Source of the DNA: Patescibacteria group bacterium
GTDB lineage: Bacteria > Patescibacteriota > Minisyncoccia > Phycocordibacterales > Phycocordibacteraceae
NCBI GenBank assembly: GCA_019246385.1
Contig: JAFAQP010000093.1
Span: 1 to 13,079 of the forward strand
Length of the DNA stretch: 13,079 nucleotides
Direction: 5' to 3'
Shown here: in pieces, positions 1 through 6,007 of the stretch
Numbering within the stretch: position 1 is the stretch's first letter
How the letters are laid out: every line of letters begins with the position of its first letter
The notes under the pieces: generated by a model
The model's database searches: none
The model's input: only the letters and a program-made list of their open reading frames with translations
What the model was told of the DNA's origin: nothing
Position numbers and translations under genes: made by a program

Positions 1-69
1 CACAACATCGAGGCGATTTTGGAAGGGGATTTGGATAAAATCTTGGAGGGCTTGGCCGCAGCGGCTTGA
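1..69 (+). CDS. prfA: Peptide chain release factor (probably RF1), C-terminal end only
   Basis: Only the last 22 codons lie in the window, read in frame 1 and ending with TGA at 67-69. The tail HNIEAILEGDLDKILEGL followed by AAAA resembles the C-terminus of class-I release factors, where a short strand ending in a His/Asn/Leu-rich run leads into a final helix with the pattern A-x-L-x-G-D-L-D-x-x-I. These factors recognise stop codons in the ribosomal A site and hydrolyse peptidyl-tRNA. RF1 fits slightly better than RF2, whose tail usually reads AVLDG-x-x-D-x-F-I-E. The neighbouring rpsB and tsf agree with a translation cluster. The assignment rests on a very short stretch. Confidence 0.55.
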   Translation, partial: HNIEAILEGDLDKILEGLAAAA

Positions 70-100
70 CAGCTGAAAGGAGACAGGCTAATTTTCGAAT

Positions 101-184
101 ATGACAGCGGCGCAGACGTTCGTCTCACGCAACAGCGCTTTCGCGGCGCTTTTCTCCATTATCGCTTCCATAATCGGAGGGTAA
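101..184 (+). CDS. Possible 27-aa hydrophobic peptide
   Basis: An ATG at 101 opens 27 codons ending at TAA 182-184. The C-terminal half is hydrophobic (FAALFSIIASIIGG), which could form a short membrane helix. The only SD-like string (AAAGGAG, 76-82) lies 18 nt upstream, too far for normal use. An in-frame TAA at 89-91 rules out a longer form. The stop codon sits in the loop of the hairpin at 173-193. This may be chance; no family is recognised. Confidence 0.15.
   Translation: MTAAQTFVSRNSAFAALFSIIASIIGG
134..153 (+). terminator. Weak candidate terminator after the release factor gene
   Basis: The arms AGCGC (134-138) and GCGCT (146-150) can form a 5-bp stem with a 7-nt loop, followed by TTTTC. 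It lies 65 nt after the release factor stop, where a terminator would be expected because rpsB has its own promoter. The stem is short and the T run is poor, and it falls inside the possible 27-codon ORF at 101-184. Confidence 0.25.
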
Positions 185-193
185 ACCTCCGAT
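173..193. other. Perfect 8-bp hairpin in the intergenic region
   Basis: ATCGGAGG (173-180) and CCTCCGAT (186-193) are perfect inverted repeats separated by the loop GTAAA. The following bases CTTTCAC have no clear T run, so it is not a convincing intrinsic terminator. It could belong to an untranslated RNA or be a protein-binding site. Nearby, 218-236 holds a second imperfect hairpin (TCAGCCG, loop GTTTT, CGGCCGA, with one A/C mismatch). Confidence 0.4.
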
Positions 194-308
194 CTTTCAC
201 ATAACCGTAATAGCGATTTTATCAGCCGGTTTTCGGCCGAATTAATCTTGTCTGTAAACCGTCTGGTTCGTTACTCGGACTCATCTGATCACTAATCTAT
301 CTCTAAAT

Positions 309-467
309 ATGAAAGAAGGATTCCACCATCATTCTGATGTTGAGATGCACCTACGTGCCTTTGGCGATGACTCGGATTTAGCGGCAATGGTTTACGCCGA
401 TCCGGATAGGGAAAGCAGTGTACAGACATTTCCTCATCTCGAATTACCAACAGGGCTAGAAAATTAA
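309..467 (+). CDS. Possible small acidic protein, 52 aa
   Basis: ATG at 309 to TAA at 465-467 encodes 52 residues, rich in His near the N-terminus (FHHHSD) and in Asp/Glu throughout, with no Cys and no membrane segment. No Shine-Dalgarno site precedes it, and neither does the extended -10 box seen ahead of rpsB, pheS and purD. Codon use (TTA, CCA, ACA, AGG, CTA) is less GC-biased than in neighbouring genes, so it may be young, transferred or not a gene. It ends 52 nt before rpsB. No family is recognised. Confidence 0.35.
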   Translation: MKEGFHHHSDVEMHLRAFGDDSDLAAMVYADPDRESSVQTFPHLELPTGLEN

Positions 468-484
468 ATAATCTTAATCGTCGA

Positions 485-513
485 TTGCGTGGCTTAAAAG
501 CGCGTGTTACACT
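485..513 (+). promoter_or_regulatory. rpsB promoter, extended -10, predicted leaderless
   Basis: TTGCGT (485-490) is followed after 17 nt by TACACT (508-513), which is preceded by TG at 505-506 to give TGTTACACT. The -10 hexamer ends 6 nt before the ATG at 520. Since a sigma-70-type hexamer normally occupies about -12 to -7, transcription would start at or next to the A of the start codon. No Shine-Dalgarno sequence is present, which fits a leaderless mRNA. Confidence 0.65.
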
Positions 514-519
514 CCCGCG

Positions 520-1236
520 ATGCCGGAAAATGACAATTCGCCGTTAGTGGAAGAGCTCTTCAAGGTAGGGGCGCATTTCGGATTTTCCCGTTCGCGCCGC
601 CATGCGACTATGAAACCTTTGGTCTACGGAAGCAAAAACCGCACCGACATCCTAGATCTCACGAAAACCGCGCCGCTTTTCGAGGAAGCGCTTACGTTCG
701 TGAAAGGTTTGGGCGCGCACAGCAAAGTCGTGCTTTTCGTGGGAGGAAAGGCGGAAATGCAAGACATCGTCAAAAAAGCGGCTGTCGAATTGAAAATGCC
801 CTATGTAGCCGGACGATGGCTCGGTGGAACCTTGACCAATTTCGCTGAAATAAAGAAGCGCATCAAGCGCATGCAGGAGCTTTCGGAGGAAAAGGAGGCA
901 GGCAGCCTGGCCAAAAAATATACGAAAAAAGAACGCGTTCTCTTCGACCGTGAGATAGCGCGTCTGGAAGAACGATTCTTCGGCCTGGCGTCGATGGATA
1001 AGCTCCCCGATGCGCTCATCGTCGTCGATACGCGGCACGAGGCGATACCGGTTGCGGAAGCGAACGCTCTCGGGATACCGGTCGTTGGGATCATGAATTC
1101 GGATTGCGATTTCTCTCAGGTCACCCATCCCATTGTCGGCAACGATGCGTCGCAGGCGGCAGTCGAATTCTTTCTCGATAAGGTAGTAGCGGCCTACAGA
1201 GAAGGAGCGAAAGGGAACGTAGCGTCTGCGGCGTAG
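520..1236 (+). CDS. rpsB: 30S ribosomal protein S2
   Basis: This 238-aa protein is close to the usual length of bacterial S2, which binds late to the back of the 30S subunit and is needed for S1 recruitment in bacteria that have S1. Recognisable S2 blocks are the N-terminal VGAHFG, the KPLVYG segment followed by DILDL, the AGRWLGGTLTNF block near residue 100, and the LPDALIVVDTRHE/AEANALGIPVVG block near residues 160-190. The C-terminal GND motif that follows is also conserved. The start is fixed by the extended -10 box 6 nt upstream. It is the first gene of an operon with tsf, 18 nt downstream, the classical bacterial pairing. The family assignment is secure. Confidence 0.97.
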   Translation: MPENDNSPLVEELFKVGAHFGFSRSRRHATMKPLVYGSKNRTDILDLTKTAPLFEEALTFVKGLGAHSKVVLFVGGKAEMQDIVKKAAVELKMPYVAGRWLGGTLTNFAEIKKRIKRMQELSEEKEAGSLAKKYTKKERVLFDREIARLEERFFGLASMDKLPDALIVVDTRHEAIPVAEANALGIPVVGIMNSDCDFSQVTHPIVGNDASQAAVEFFLDKVVAAYREGAKGNVASAA

Positions 1237-1254
1237 CGCTCCCGTCATAGATCT

Positions 1255-1839
1255 ATGGATATCACATCTGAAATGGTGAAAGAATTACGTGACCGCACGG
1301 GCATTTCGGTCATGCAGTGCAAAGCCGCGCTTCTCGAAGCAGGAGGTGACATGGAAAAGGCGATACTTGTACTTTCGAAAAAAGGCGGCGCCCTTGCGGC
1401 GAAAAAATCGGACCGCGCGCTCGGCGCGGGGACCGTCGCGTCCTATATCCACGCCAATAAAGAAGTGGGCTCAATGGTCGTGCTCCGTTCCGAAACCGAT
1501 TTCGTGTCAAAAAATGAGGAGTTCATTGCCCTCGCGCGCGAAATCGCGCTTCAAGTTGCCGCCCAGAACCCGTCCTATGTGAAGCGTGAAGATATTTCGG
1601 AACAAAAACTTGCGGATATACGTGACCTGTTTGCCAAAGAAACGGAAGGCAAGCCCGAAGAACTCAAGAAAAAGATTCTCGAAGGAAAGGTAGACGCGTA
1701 TCTGAAAGGGATCGTCCTTATGGAGCAGCCGTATATAAAGGACGACACCAAGACTATGCGCGACCTCATCGAGAACGCGGGTCAGAAATTCGGCGAACGT
1801 ATCGAAGTCGAAAAATTCATCCGGTATTCCGCGAAGTGA
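1255..1839 (+). CDS. tsf: Elongation factor Ts
   Basis: EF-Ts is the guanine-nucleotide exchange factor for EF-Tu. Residues 1-45 form the UBA-like N-terminal domain (VKELRDRTG, VMQCKAAL, GGDMEKA). The diagnostic ETDFVSKNEEF motif at residues 80-90, which contacts EF-Tu near its Mg/nucleotide site, is present. At 194 aa it is about a third shorter than E. coli EF-Ts (about 283 aa) and close to the compact Thermus-type form that has one core subdomain instead of two. It follows rpsB by 18 nt without its own promoter or Shine-Dalgarno site, so co-transcription is likely. Its TGA stop overlaps a possible GTG start of the next ORF. Confidence 0.96.
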   Translation: MDITSEMVKELRDRTGISVMQCKAALLEAGGDMEKAILVLSKKGGALAAKKSDRALGAGTVASYIHANKEVGSMVVLRSETDFVSKNEEFIALAREIALQVAAQNPSYVKREDISEQKLADIRDLFAKETEGKPEELKKKILEGKVDAYLKGIVLMEQPYIKDDTKTMRDLIENAGQKFGERIEVEKFIRYSAK

Positions 1840-1841
1840 TC

Positions 1842-2234
1842 ATGCCGGCAGCCGTAACTTTTTTCGTCTCGTTTTTCCTTCTCGTCGCATTCATTCTGTT
1901 CCGTTTTTGGGAAGCGGGTCGCCCAAGGCGCATTTTGTCGCGTACGCGCGATGTCGCCGACATCGCACTTCTGAAGGCATATCGCTCTGCCGTCACGGGA
2001 GGAATGCCTGCCGAGTATCGCACCGAATTCCTGCATTTTCTTCACCGACTCGCTCACGATACGGTTGTTTTCCTCGTCGAAGGGCTTCGTTCGATAGAGA
2101 AGCTGCTGCTTCGTTTGTCGTACCGCATGCGCCACAGCGCTCCGCAGCGTAAGGGCAAAGAGCCTTCGGAATTTCTGAAAACCATTGGCCCGGGCAAAAA
2201 GTCCGAAAGCGAAGATGATGCAAGTACGATATAG
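1842..2234 (+). CDS. Conserved-looking one-TM protein of unknown function
   Basis: From ATG 1842 this encodes 130 aa. Residues 4-21 form a hydrophobic helix (VTFFVSFFLLVAFILF), followed by a basic patch (RPRRILSRTR). The rest is a cytoplasmic-type amphipathic region with several probable helices up to residue 95 and a charged, Ser/Asp-rich tail. By the positive-inside rule the C-terminus should be cytoplasmic. A GTG at 1836, overlapping the tsf stop, is an alternative start adding two residues. It sits 2 nt after tsf, so it is probably translated by coupling as the third gene of the rpsB operon. I do not recognise a family. A role near the membrane linked to translation would be speculation from position. 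Confidence 0.75.
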   Translation: MPAAVTFFVSFFLLVAFILFRFWEAGRPRRILSRTRDVADIALLKAYRSAVTGGMPAEYRTEFLHFLHRLAHDTVVFLVEGLRSIEKLLLRLSYRMRHSAPQRKGKEPSEFLKTIGPGKKSESEDDASTI

Positions 2235-2235
2235 T
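2230..2235 (+). promoter_or_regulatory. Possible -10 box for tRNA-Thr
   Basis: TATAGT (5 of 6 consensus bases) overlaps the stop of the preceding gene and would start transcription around 2242, about 39 nt before the tRNA. No -35 hexamer is visible at the right distance and there is no TG extension, so the tRNA may instead be processed from the rpsB operon transcript. Confidence 0.25.
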
Positions 2236-2270
2236 TTGCCGAGCGGGATTTTCCGCGCTCGCCGCTTTGG

Positions 2271-2363
2271 ACTTTTGAGAGCCGGGGTAGCTCAGTTGGT
2301 TAGAGCAGCTGTTTTGTAAACAGCAGGTCGTGAGTTCGAATCTCACCCCCGGCTCTCAAAAGT
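2271..2363 (+). repeat. 17-bp perfect inverted repeat extending the tRNA-Thr acceptor stem
   Basis: ACTTTTGAGA (2271-2280) lies directly 5' of the tRNA and its exact reverse complement TCTCAAAAGT (2354-2363) directly 3'. With the 7-bp acceptor stem, the precursor can form an uninterrupted 17-bp helix. There is no T run after the 3' arm, so it is not a standard terminator. Possible roles are guiding 5'/3' end processing or protecting the precursor. Confidence 0.85.
2281..2354 (+). tRNA. tRNA-Thr (anticodon TGT)
   Basis: The cloverleaf is complete. Acceptor GCCGGGG pairs with CCCCGGC (2347-2353). The D arm is GCTC/GAGC. The anticodon stem GCTGT/ACAGC holds the loop TTTGTAA with anticodon TGT at 2315-2317, reading ACA and probably ACN by wobble. 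The T arm is GTGAG, TTCGAAT, CTCAC. The discriminator is T2354. CCA is not encoded, so a CCA-adding enzyme is needed. The flanks extend the acceptor stem by ten further base pairs (see the repeat at 2271-2363). Confidence 0.96.
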
Positions 2364-2386
2364 TGAACCGGCCTTTTGCCGAACGC

Positions 2387-3097
2387 ATGAGCATTTCTCA
2401 CGAAGAACAGAGAGATAAATGGAACGAAGAGCACCGGCACCCTTTCGCGCTCCTGCAGATGGATGATCACAATCCATCGAGTTCAGTGGGACTCTATGTC
2501 GATTTCCTGAAAGGGAAAGGCATATCGCAGGCAATCGGCGTCGAGATGGGCTGCGGCAAGGGGAGAAATTCAATCGCTCTTTCGAAGGAAAATTTCGTTT
2601 CGCACATCGAAGCGTTCGATTTTTCCTACGTGGCAATTTCTACGGCGAAAGAGCGCGCGAAAGAGGAAGATGTGCGGAAGGTGCATTTTGCCGTCATGGA
2701 CGCCACCAGGCACTGGATGTTTCCTTCGGATCATTTCCATTTTGGTCTAGATTGCGCCGCGTCGACCGACATCGAGAGCCCGGAGGGAAGACAGTATGCG
2801 ATCGAAGAGATGTTCCGAGTCCTCAAGCCAGGGGCGTATGCGCTCTGTTGGGCGATGTCGGAAAGAGATGAATATCACATACTGATGCGGGCCCAATTTC
2901 CCGCCGAAGAACAAAACGCTTTTTACCAGCCGCGGACCGGAAAATTCGAAAAGGTATTCACCGAGGAAGAACTCGACTCTCTGTACGCCAAATTCAATGT
3001 GGTGGAGAAACGCCGCATATCGAAAGTGACAAGATTTTTCGACACTCCCTATGCCACCGACATGCATTGGCGCATTTATCAAAAGCCTATAAAATAA
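2387..3097 (+). CDS. SAM-dependent class I methyltransferase
   Basis: This 236-aa protein has a Rossmann-type methyltransferase core. Motif I is GVEMGCGKGRNS at residues 51-62 (the E/D-x-G-x-G-x-G S-adenosylmethionine loop). An acidic residue follows after the next strand (EAFDFS, around 75-80). VMDATRHW at 103-110 corresponds to the adenine-contact region, and VLKPGAYALCW at 145-155 is the usual strand 5 / post-motif III segment. The substrate is unknown; the small size and the DCAASTDIE segment after strand 4 are compatible with small-molecule or tRNA methylation. The ATG at 2387 is chosen because the longer GTG-initiated frame would begin inside the tRNA. It lies 24 nt past the tRNA flank repeat and 8 nt before purH, so co-transcription with both is likely. 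No Shine-Dalgarno site is seen. Confidence 0.85.
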   Translation: MSISHEEQRDKWNEEHRHPFALLQMDDHNPSSSVGLYVDFLKGKGISQAIGVEMGCGKGRNSIALSKENFVSHIEAFDFSYVAISTAKERAKEEDVRKVHFAVMDATRHWMFPSDHFHFGLDCAASTDIESPEGRQYAIEEMFRVLKPGAYALCWAMSERDEYHILMRAQFPAEEQNAFYQPRTGKFEKVFTEEELDSLYAKFNVVEKRRISKVTRFFDTPYATDMHWRIYQKPIK

Positions 3098-3105
3098 AGC
3101 CTTTC

Positions 3106-4083
3106 ATGCAGGAACCGGACATCCATTTTGGAAAAAGCAAGAAATTGCGTTACGGGGAGAATCCCCACCAGAGAGGATGGTACATAGAAACCGATGAAGG
3201 AGCGGACGACCCTCTCTCGCTTCAAAAATTCGAGTTTCAACAAGGCAAAGAGCTTTCCTATAACAATTATCTGGACATGGATGCGGCCCTTCTAGCGCTT
3301 TCGCATCTTGGAGATCTTTCTCCGACCGCCGGAGAGGCCGCGGTGGTAATCGTCAAGCACGGGAATCCCTGCGGCGCTTCGCTGCGGGAAAATATCGCGC
3401 AAGCGTACGAGGCCGCGTGGTACGGCGGCGATCCGTTGGCGGCATTCGGCGGGGTTATGGCCGTCAATAAGGAAATCGATGGGGAGCTTGCGGAAAAAAT
3501 GATAGAGAATTTTTTCGAAATCCTTATGGCTCCTTCGATACGCAAAGAAGCTGCGGCCGTATTCGCGAAAAAACCGAATCTTCGCGTACTCATCAATACG
3601 GCGCTTCGTGCACCGAAGCCGTCGCCCGCGTATCAGATGCATAAGGTGCGTGGCGGCATGCTTGTCACGGATCCCGACTCCGAACCGCTTCCCGTAAGCG
3701 CTTTGAAAGCCGTCACCATGCGGCCGCCGACGGAACAGGAGACCGAAGACCTGCTCTTCGCATGGGCGCTGTGCCGGAGCTCGAAATCGAATACGATAAC
3801 GGCGGCGAAAGGCAGAACGCTCATCGCCTCAGGCGTCGGGCAGCAGGACCGGAAGCGCTGCGCGGAATTATGCGTTTCCAAAGCAGGAGAGCGGATGAGA
3901 GGAGCGGTTGCAGCTTCCGACGCTTTTTTCCCGTTCCGCGACACGACGGACGTGCTCTTGGATTCCGGCGTCACCGCGATAATCCAGCCGGGCGGCTCCA
4001 TTAAGGATCAGGAATCGATAGACGCGTGCAACGAAGCGGGCGCCGCAATGGCGTTTACGGGAAGGCGCGCGTTTCGTCACTGA
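3106..4083 (+). CDS. purH: AICAR transformylase, PurH C-terminal domain only
   Basis: The 325-aa product matches the AICAR formyltransferase half of PurH, which transfers a formyl group from 10-formyl-THF to AICAR to make FAICAR, the penultimate step of IMP synthesis. Family blocks in order are LRYGENPHQ (13-21), KELSYNNYLDMDAA, VKHGNPCGAS with the catalytic Lys-His pair, DPLAAFGG, SSKSNT carrying the substrate-binding Asn, GVGQQDR, ASDAFFPFRD and IIQPGGSIKD, then a C-terminal TGRRAFRH. The N-terminal IMP cyclohydrolase (MGS-like) domain of about 200 aa is absent. The ATG at 3106 follows the methyltransferase stop by 8 nt, leaving no room for it. Ring closure must be done by another protein or not at all. 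The GQQ-x-R form resembles the animal rather than the usual bacterial GQM-x-R version. It converges with the minus-strand gene 1 nt away. Confidence 0.9.
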   Translation: MQEPDIHFGKSKKLRYGENPHQRGWYIETDEGADDPLSLQKFEFQQGKELSYNNYLDMDAALLALSHLGDLSPTAGEAAVVIVKHGNPCGASLRENIAQAYEAAWYGGDPLAAFGGVMAVNKEIDGELAEKMIENFFEILMAPSIRKEAAAVFAKKPNLRVLINTALRAPKPSPAYQMHKVRGGMLVTDPDSEPLPVSALKAVTMRPPTEQETEDLLFAWALCRSSKSNTITAAKGRTLIASGVGQQDRKRCAELCVSKAGERMRGAVAASDAFFPFRDTTDVLLDSGVTAIIQPGGSIKDQESIDACNEAGAAMAFTGRRAFRH

Positions 4084-4084
4084 C

Positions 4085-4762
4085 TTATTTTTTAGGAGTC
4101 GTCGTGGGAGTCGAGGTCGACAGGTCCTGCATCGGCAGGATTTTTTCTATGGAGGCGAGATCCGTGACCCCGTACGTCACGGTGCCGTTCACTACGAAGG
4201 CGGGGAGCGAATTCCCGATCTTATAGATGCCTATCAGGGTCCGCAACGCTCCGACATCGAGATTATAGTCAAATGAATAGACGCGCAGCTGCGGATACGT
4301 CTGACGCAGATAAGTAAGCACATTTCCCGCCGAATCACAGTCCGGACAATCGCCTTTATTCGAATAGAAGTAGAGCACGAAGACCGGCTTTAGGTGGCAT
4401 TTTGCCGCGACCTGCTGCATGAGTAGGTAATCCTTTATTTCAAGAAGGGAATACTCGCTTTTGAGCTGGACAACCTGCGGATTGGAAGTGCCGAGCTGCG
4501 CTTCGGTATAGTTAAGCCTGACTGCCAGCGCATTCAGTTCCGTTGAAAGTTCGGTGCTTTCGTTCACGCTGTCGCACGAAAGTCGTGAAAGAAGATCGAA
4601 CTGCGTTTCGACCGACAGCGTATCGATCGCTATTTGCTGCTCTATGGTCTGCACCTGTCCAAGTCTGAATTTATTTATCGAGTTTGAAACATAAAAACCC
4701 GTGGCGAAAATAAGTGCGCTTATAAAAAACGCCAACAGCGCGTGTCTCAAGGTAGGGTGCAT
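4085..4762 (-). CDS. Membrane-anchored thioredoxin-fold protein
   Basis: This 225-aa protein begins with a signal anchor (hydrophobic residues 8-25 after MHPTLRH). A helical, probably coiled-coil spacer of about 90 residues follows (35-125), with Cys63 and Cys122. The C-terminal thioredoxin-like domain has a CPDC active site at 139-142 after the strand VFVLYFYSNKGD, and a probable cis-proline at residue 187 in NSLPAFVVNG, both hallmarks of the fold. The tail is Ser/Thr/Pro-rich (STSTPTTTP). It is likely anchored in the membrane with its redox domain outside, where it could oxidise, reduce or isomerise disulfides; the direction cannot be told from sequence. The ATG lies 1 nt after the TAG of the glycosyltransferase, implying translational coupling. 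It could alternatively be a non-enzymatic, redox-sensing accessory factor. Confidence 0.75.
   Translation of the reverse strand: MHPTLRHALLAFFISALIFATGFYVSNSINKFRLGQVQTIEQQIAIDTLSVETQFDLLSRLSCDSVNESTELSTELNALAVRLNYTEAQLGTSNPQVVQLKSEYSLLEIKDYLLMQQVAAKCHLKPVFVLYFYSNKGDCPDCDSAGNVLTYLRQTYPQLRVYSFDYNLDVGALRTLIGIYKIGNSLPAFVVNGTVTYGVTDLASIEKILPMQDLSTSTPTTTPKK
4125..4146 (+). terminator. Intrinsic terminator of the purH transcript, inside the antisense gene
   Basis: TCCTGC (4125-4130), loop ATCG, GCAGGA (4135-4140) and then TTTTTT (4141-4146) form a compact 6-bp hairpin with a U tract, 42 nt past the purH stop. It lies within the coding sequence of the opposing thioredoxin-fold gene (near its codons 210-216), so the two 3' ends overlap by about 60 nt. 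Confidence 0.75.
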
Positions 4763-4763
4763 G

Positions 4764-5999
4764 CTATCGCCACGAGCGGCGTATGCCGAACACGACGTCG
4801 TAGATTGCCCGCACTCTCCACCACACCGCTATGAGGGAATACAAGGTGAAATAGGCGATCAGAGAGAGTCCAAGCTTTGTTTTTTTACCGGCAAGGCCGC
4901 CGCCGATGAAGATGAGAAGCAACGTCATGGTCGTCAGCACTAAGGAGAAGAAAAGGGAAGCGGTAATGGGAGCAAAGAAGAAATCAAAAGGATGCAGTGC
5001 GAAAGTGAACGAAAGCGGCACTTCGGAAGCGCGCTCAATGAATTGCCACAGTGACGCTATCGTATTCCATACGGAAATCCCGAAAAACGCGACGCCGGCA
5101 AAGATAAAGACAACGGCGAGAGGAAGGACCATGAGACCCAGCACGCCATAGGCGGGATTCCCGATGAGGTCCCGATAGTCCATGGCGTTACGCATAAAGC
5201 CCGTCGTCCACCGTACACGCTGCTTCACCAGAGCTTTCACTGTCTTAGGCGCGTTCGTATATACTCCAGCGCCCGGGGCGTTTTGAATGCGCCATCCACC
5301 GCGTTGCAGGCGAAGCGCTATCTCGAGATCTTCGGTATTGTGAGCCGGACGGAAATATCCTATGGCATCGAAAGCCTTTTTGCGGTAAATGGTGAACGGT
5401 CCCGGGGTGACATACAAGCCGTTCCAGATGGCCATGGTGTGGCGTGAAGTGATGCTGAGAAGATACTCCGCTTCCTGCATCCGTTCGAGCAGGTTTCTCG
5501 GCTTATTGACCGACATGGACGCGGCGACGGCGCCGATCTTTTCATGATCGAAATTCGCCATGACAAGCTTGAGCGCCTGGGGGGTGACGAACGAATCGGC
5601 GTCAAGGCATCCCACGAACTCGCTTTTTGAAGCGGCGATGCCGGCATTCAAAGCCGTATGCTTGCCGCCTTTTTCCTTATGAATGATCGACACCTGCGGA
5701 TTTTGCCGATAGGCCTCGATGACTTCCGCCGTCCTGTCCGTCGAGCCGTCGTCGACGATGATGACCGAGAGCAGGTCTTTCGGATAATCGAGCGCGAGTA
5801 TTGAATCCACGGTTCCGGCGACCGTATGCTCTTCGTTGTGGCAGGGAACGATGATCGTCACGGAAGGAAAGACGGCAGGCTCCGCAAGGCTGCGCCTGCG
5901 CCGCGCCTCCTTGTCGAAAAGGGTGAGCATCAAAAAGACCTCGAAATATAATCCGATGAAGACGGAAAGATAAGTCACATACCCGAAGACGCTTCCCAT
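4764..5999 (-). CDS. Membrane-bound family 2 glycosyltransferase
   Basis: From ATG 5999 this is a 411-aa GT-A enzyme of the processive synthase type. A TM helix (about 5-27) precedes the catalytic domain. That domain contains VTIIVPCHNEE (47-57), VDDGSTD (82-88), the metal-binding LDADS (D133, D135), the catalytic-base region NTEDLE (221-226) and QRVRW (260-264), the Q/R-x-x-R-W acceptor motif of cellulose, chitin, PNAG and hyaluronan synthases. Two or three TM helices follow (about 284-312, 340-368, 376-397). It probably polymerises and exports a cell-surface polysaccharide from UDP-sugars; the sugar is not predictable. ATG 5999 is preferred over the upstream in-frame ATG at 6050 because an extended -10 box lies between them, which would place the upstream ATG outside the mRNA. 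It is first in a two-gene operon with the thioredoxin-fold gene and divergent from pheS. Confidence 0.88.
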   Translation of the reverse strand: MGSVFGYVTYLSVFIGLYFEVFLMLTLFDKEARRRRSLAEPAVFPSVTIIVPCHNEEHTVAGTVDSILALDYPKDLLSVIIVDDGSTDRTAEVIEAYRQNPQVSIIHKEKGGKHTALNAGIAASKSEFVGCLDADSFVTPQALKLVMANFDHEKIGAVAASMSVNKPRNLLERMQEAEYLLSITSRHTMAIWNGLYVTPGPFTIYRKKAFDAIGYFRPAHNTEDLEIALRLQRGGWRIQNAPGAGVYTNAPKTVKALVKQRVRWTTGFMRNAMDYRDLIGNPAYGVLGLMVLPLAVVFIFAGVAFFGISVWNTIASLWQFIERASEVPLSFTFALHPFDFFFAPITASLFFSLVLTTMTLLLIFIGGGLAGKKTKLGLSLIAYFTLYSLIAVWWRVRAIYDVVFGIRRSWR

Positions 6000-6007
6000 G
6001 TCCGCGG

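Larger units (their letters stand above)
70..519. other. 450-nt stretch without a confident gene
   Basis: Between the release factor stop and rpsB there is no recognised gene. It holds three hairpins (134-150, 173-193, 218-236), two doubtful small ORFs (101-184 and 309-467) and the rpsB promoter at its right end. I looked for and did not find signature sequences of tmRNA, RNase P RNA, SRP RNA or a tRNA. A small RNA starting near 70-250 cannot be excluded. Confidence 0.5.

Noticed and set aside
70-519. Known structured RNA (tmRNA, RNase P, SRP, riboswitch)
   Set aside because: None of their conserved core sequences could be found by eye on either strand.
652-1248. Minus-strand open frame of 198 codons opposite rpsB
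   Set aside because: rpsB is unambiguous; the frame is a by-product of its codon bias and resembles nothing.
2241-2260. Hairpin between the one-TM protein gene and tRNA-Thr as terminator
   Set aside because: GAGCG pairs with CGCTC plus a bulged extension, but no T run follows, so termination is not supported.
2330-2386. GTG start for the methyltransferase inside the tRNA
   Set aside because: It would translate through the T arm and acceptor stem of a functional tRNA; ATG 2387 begins at the expected place.
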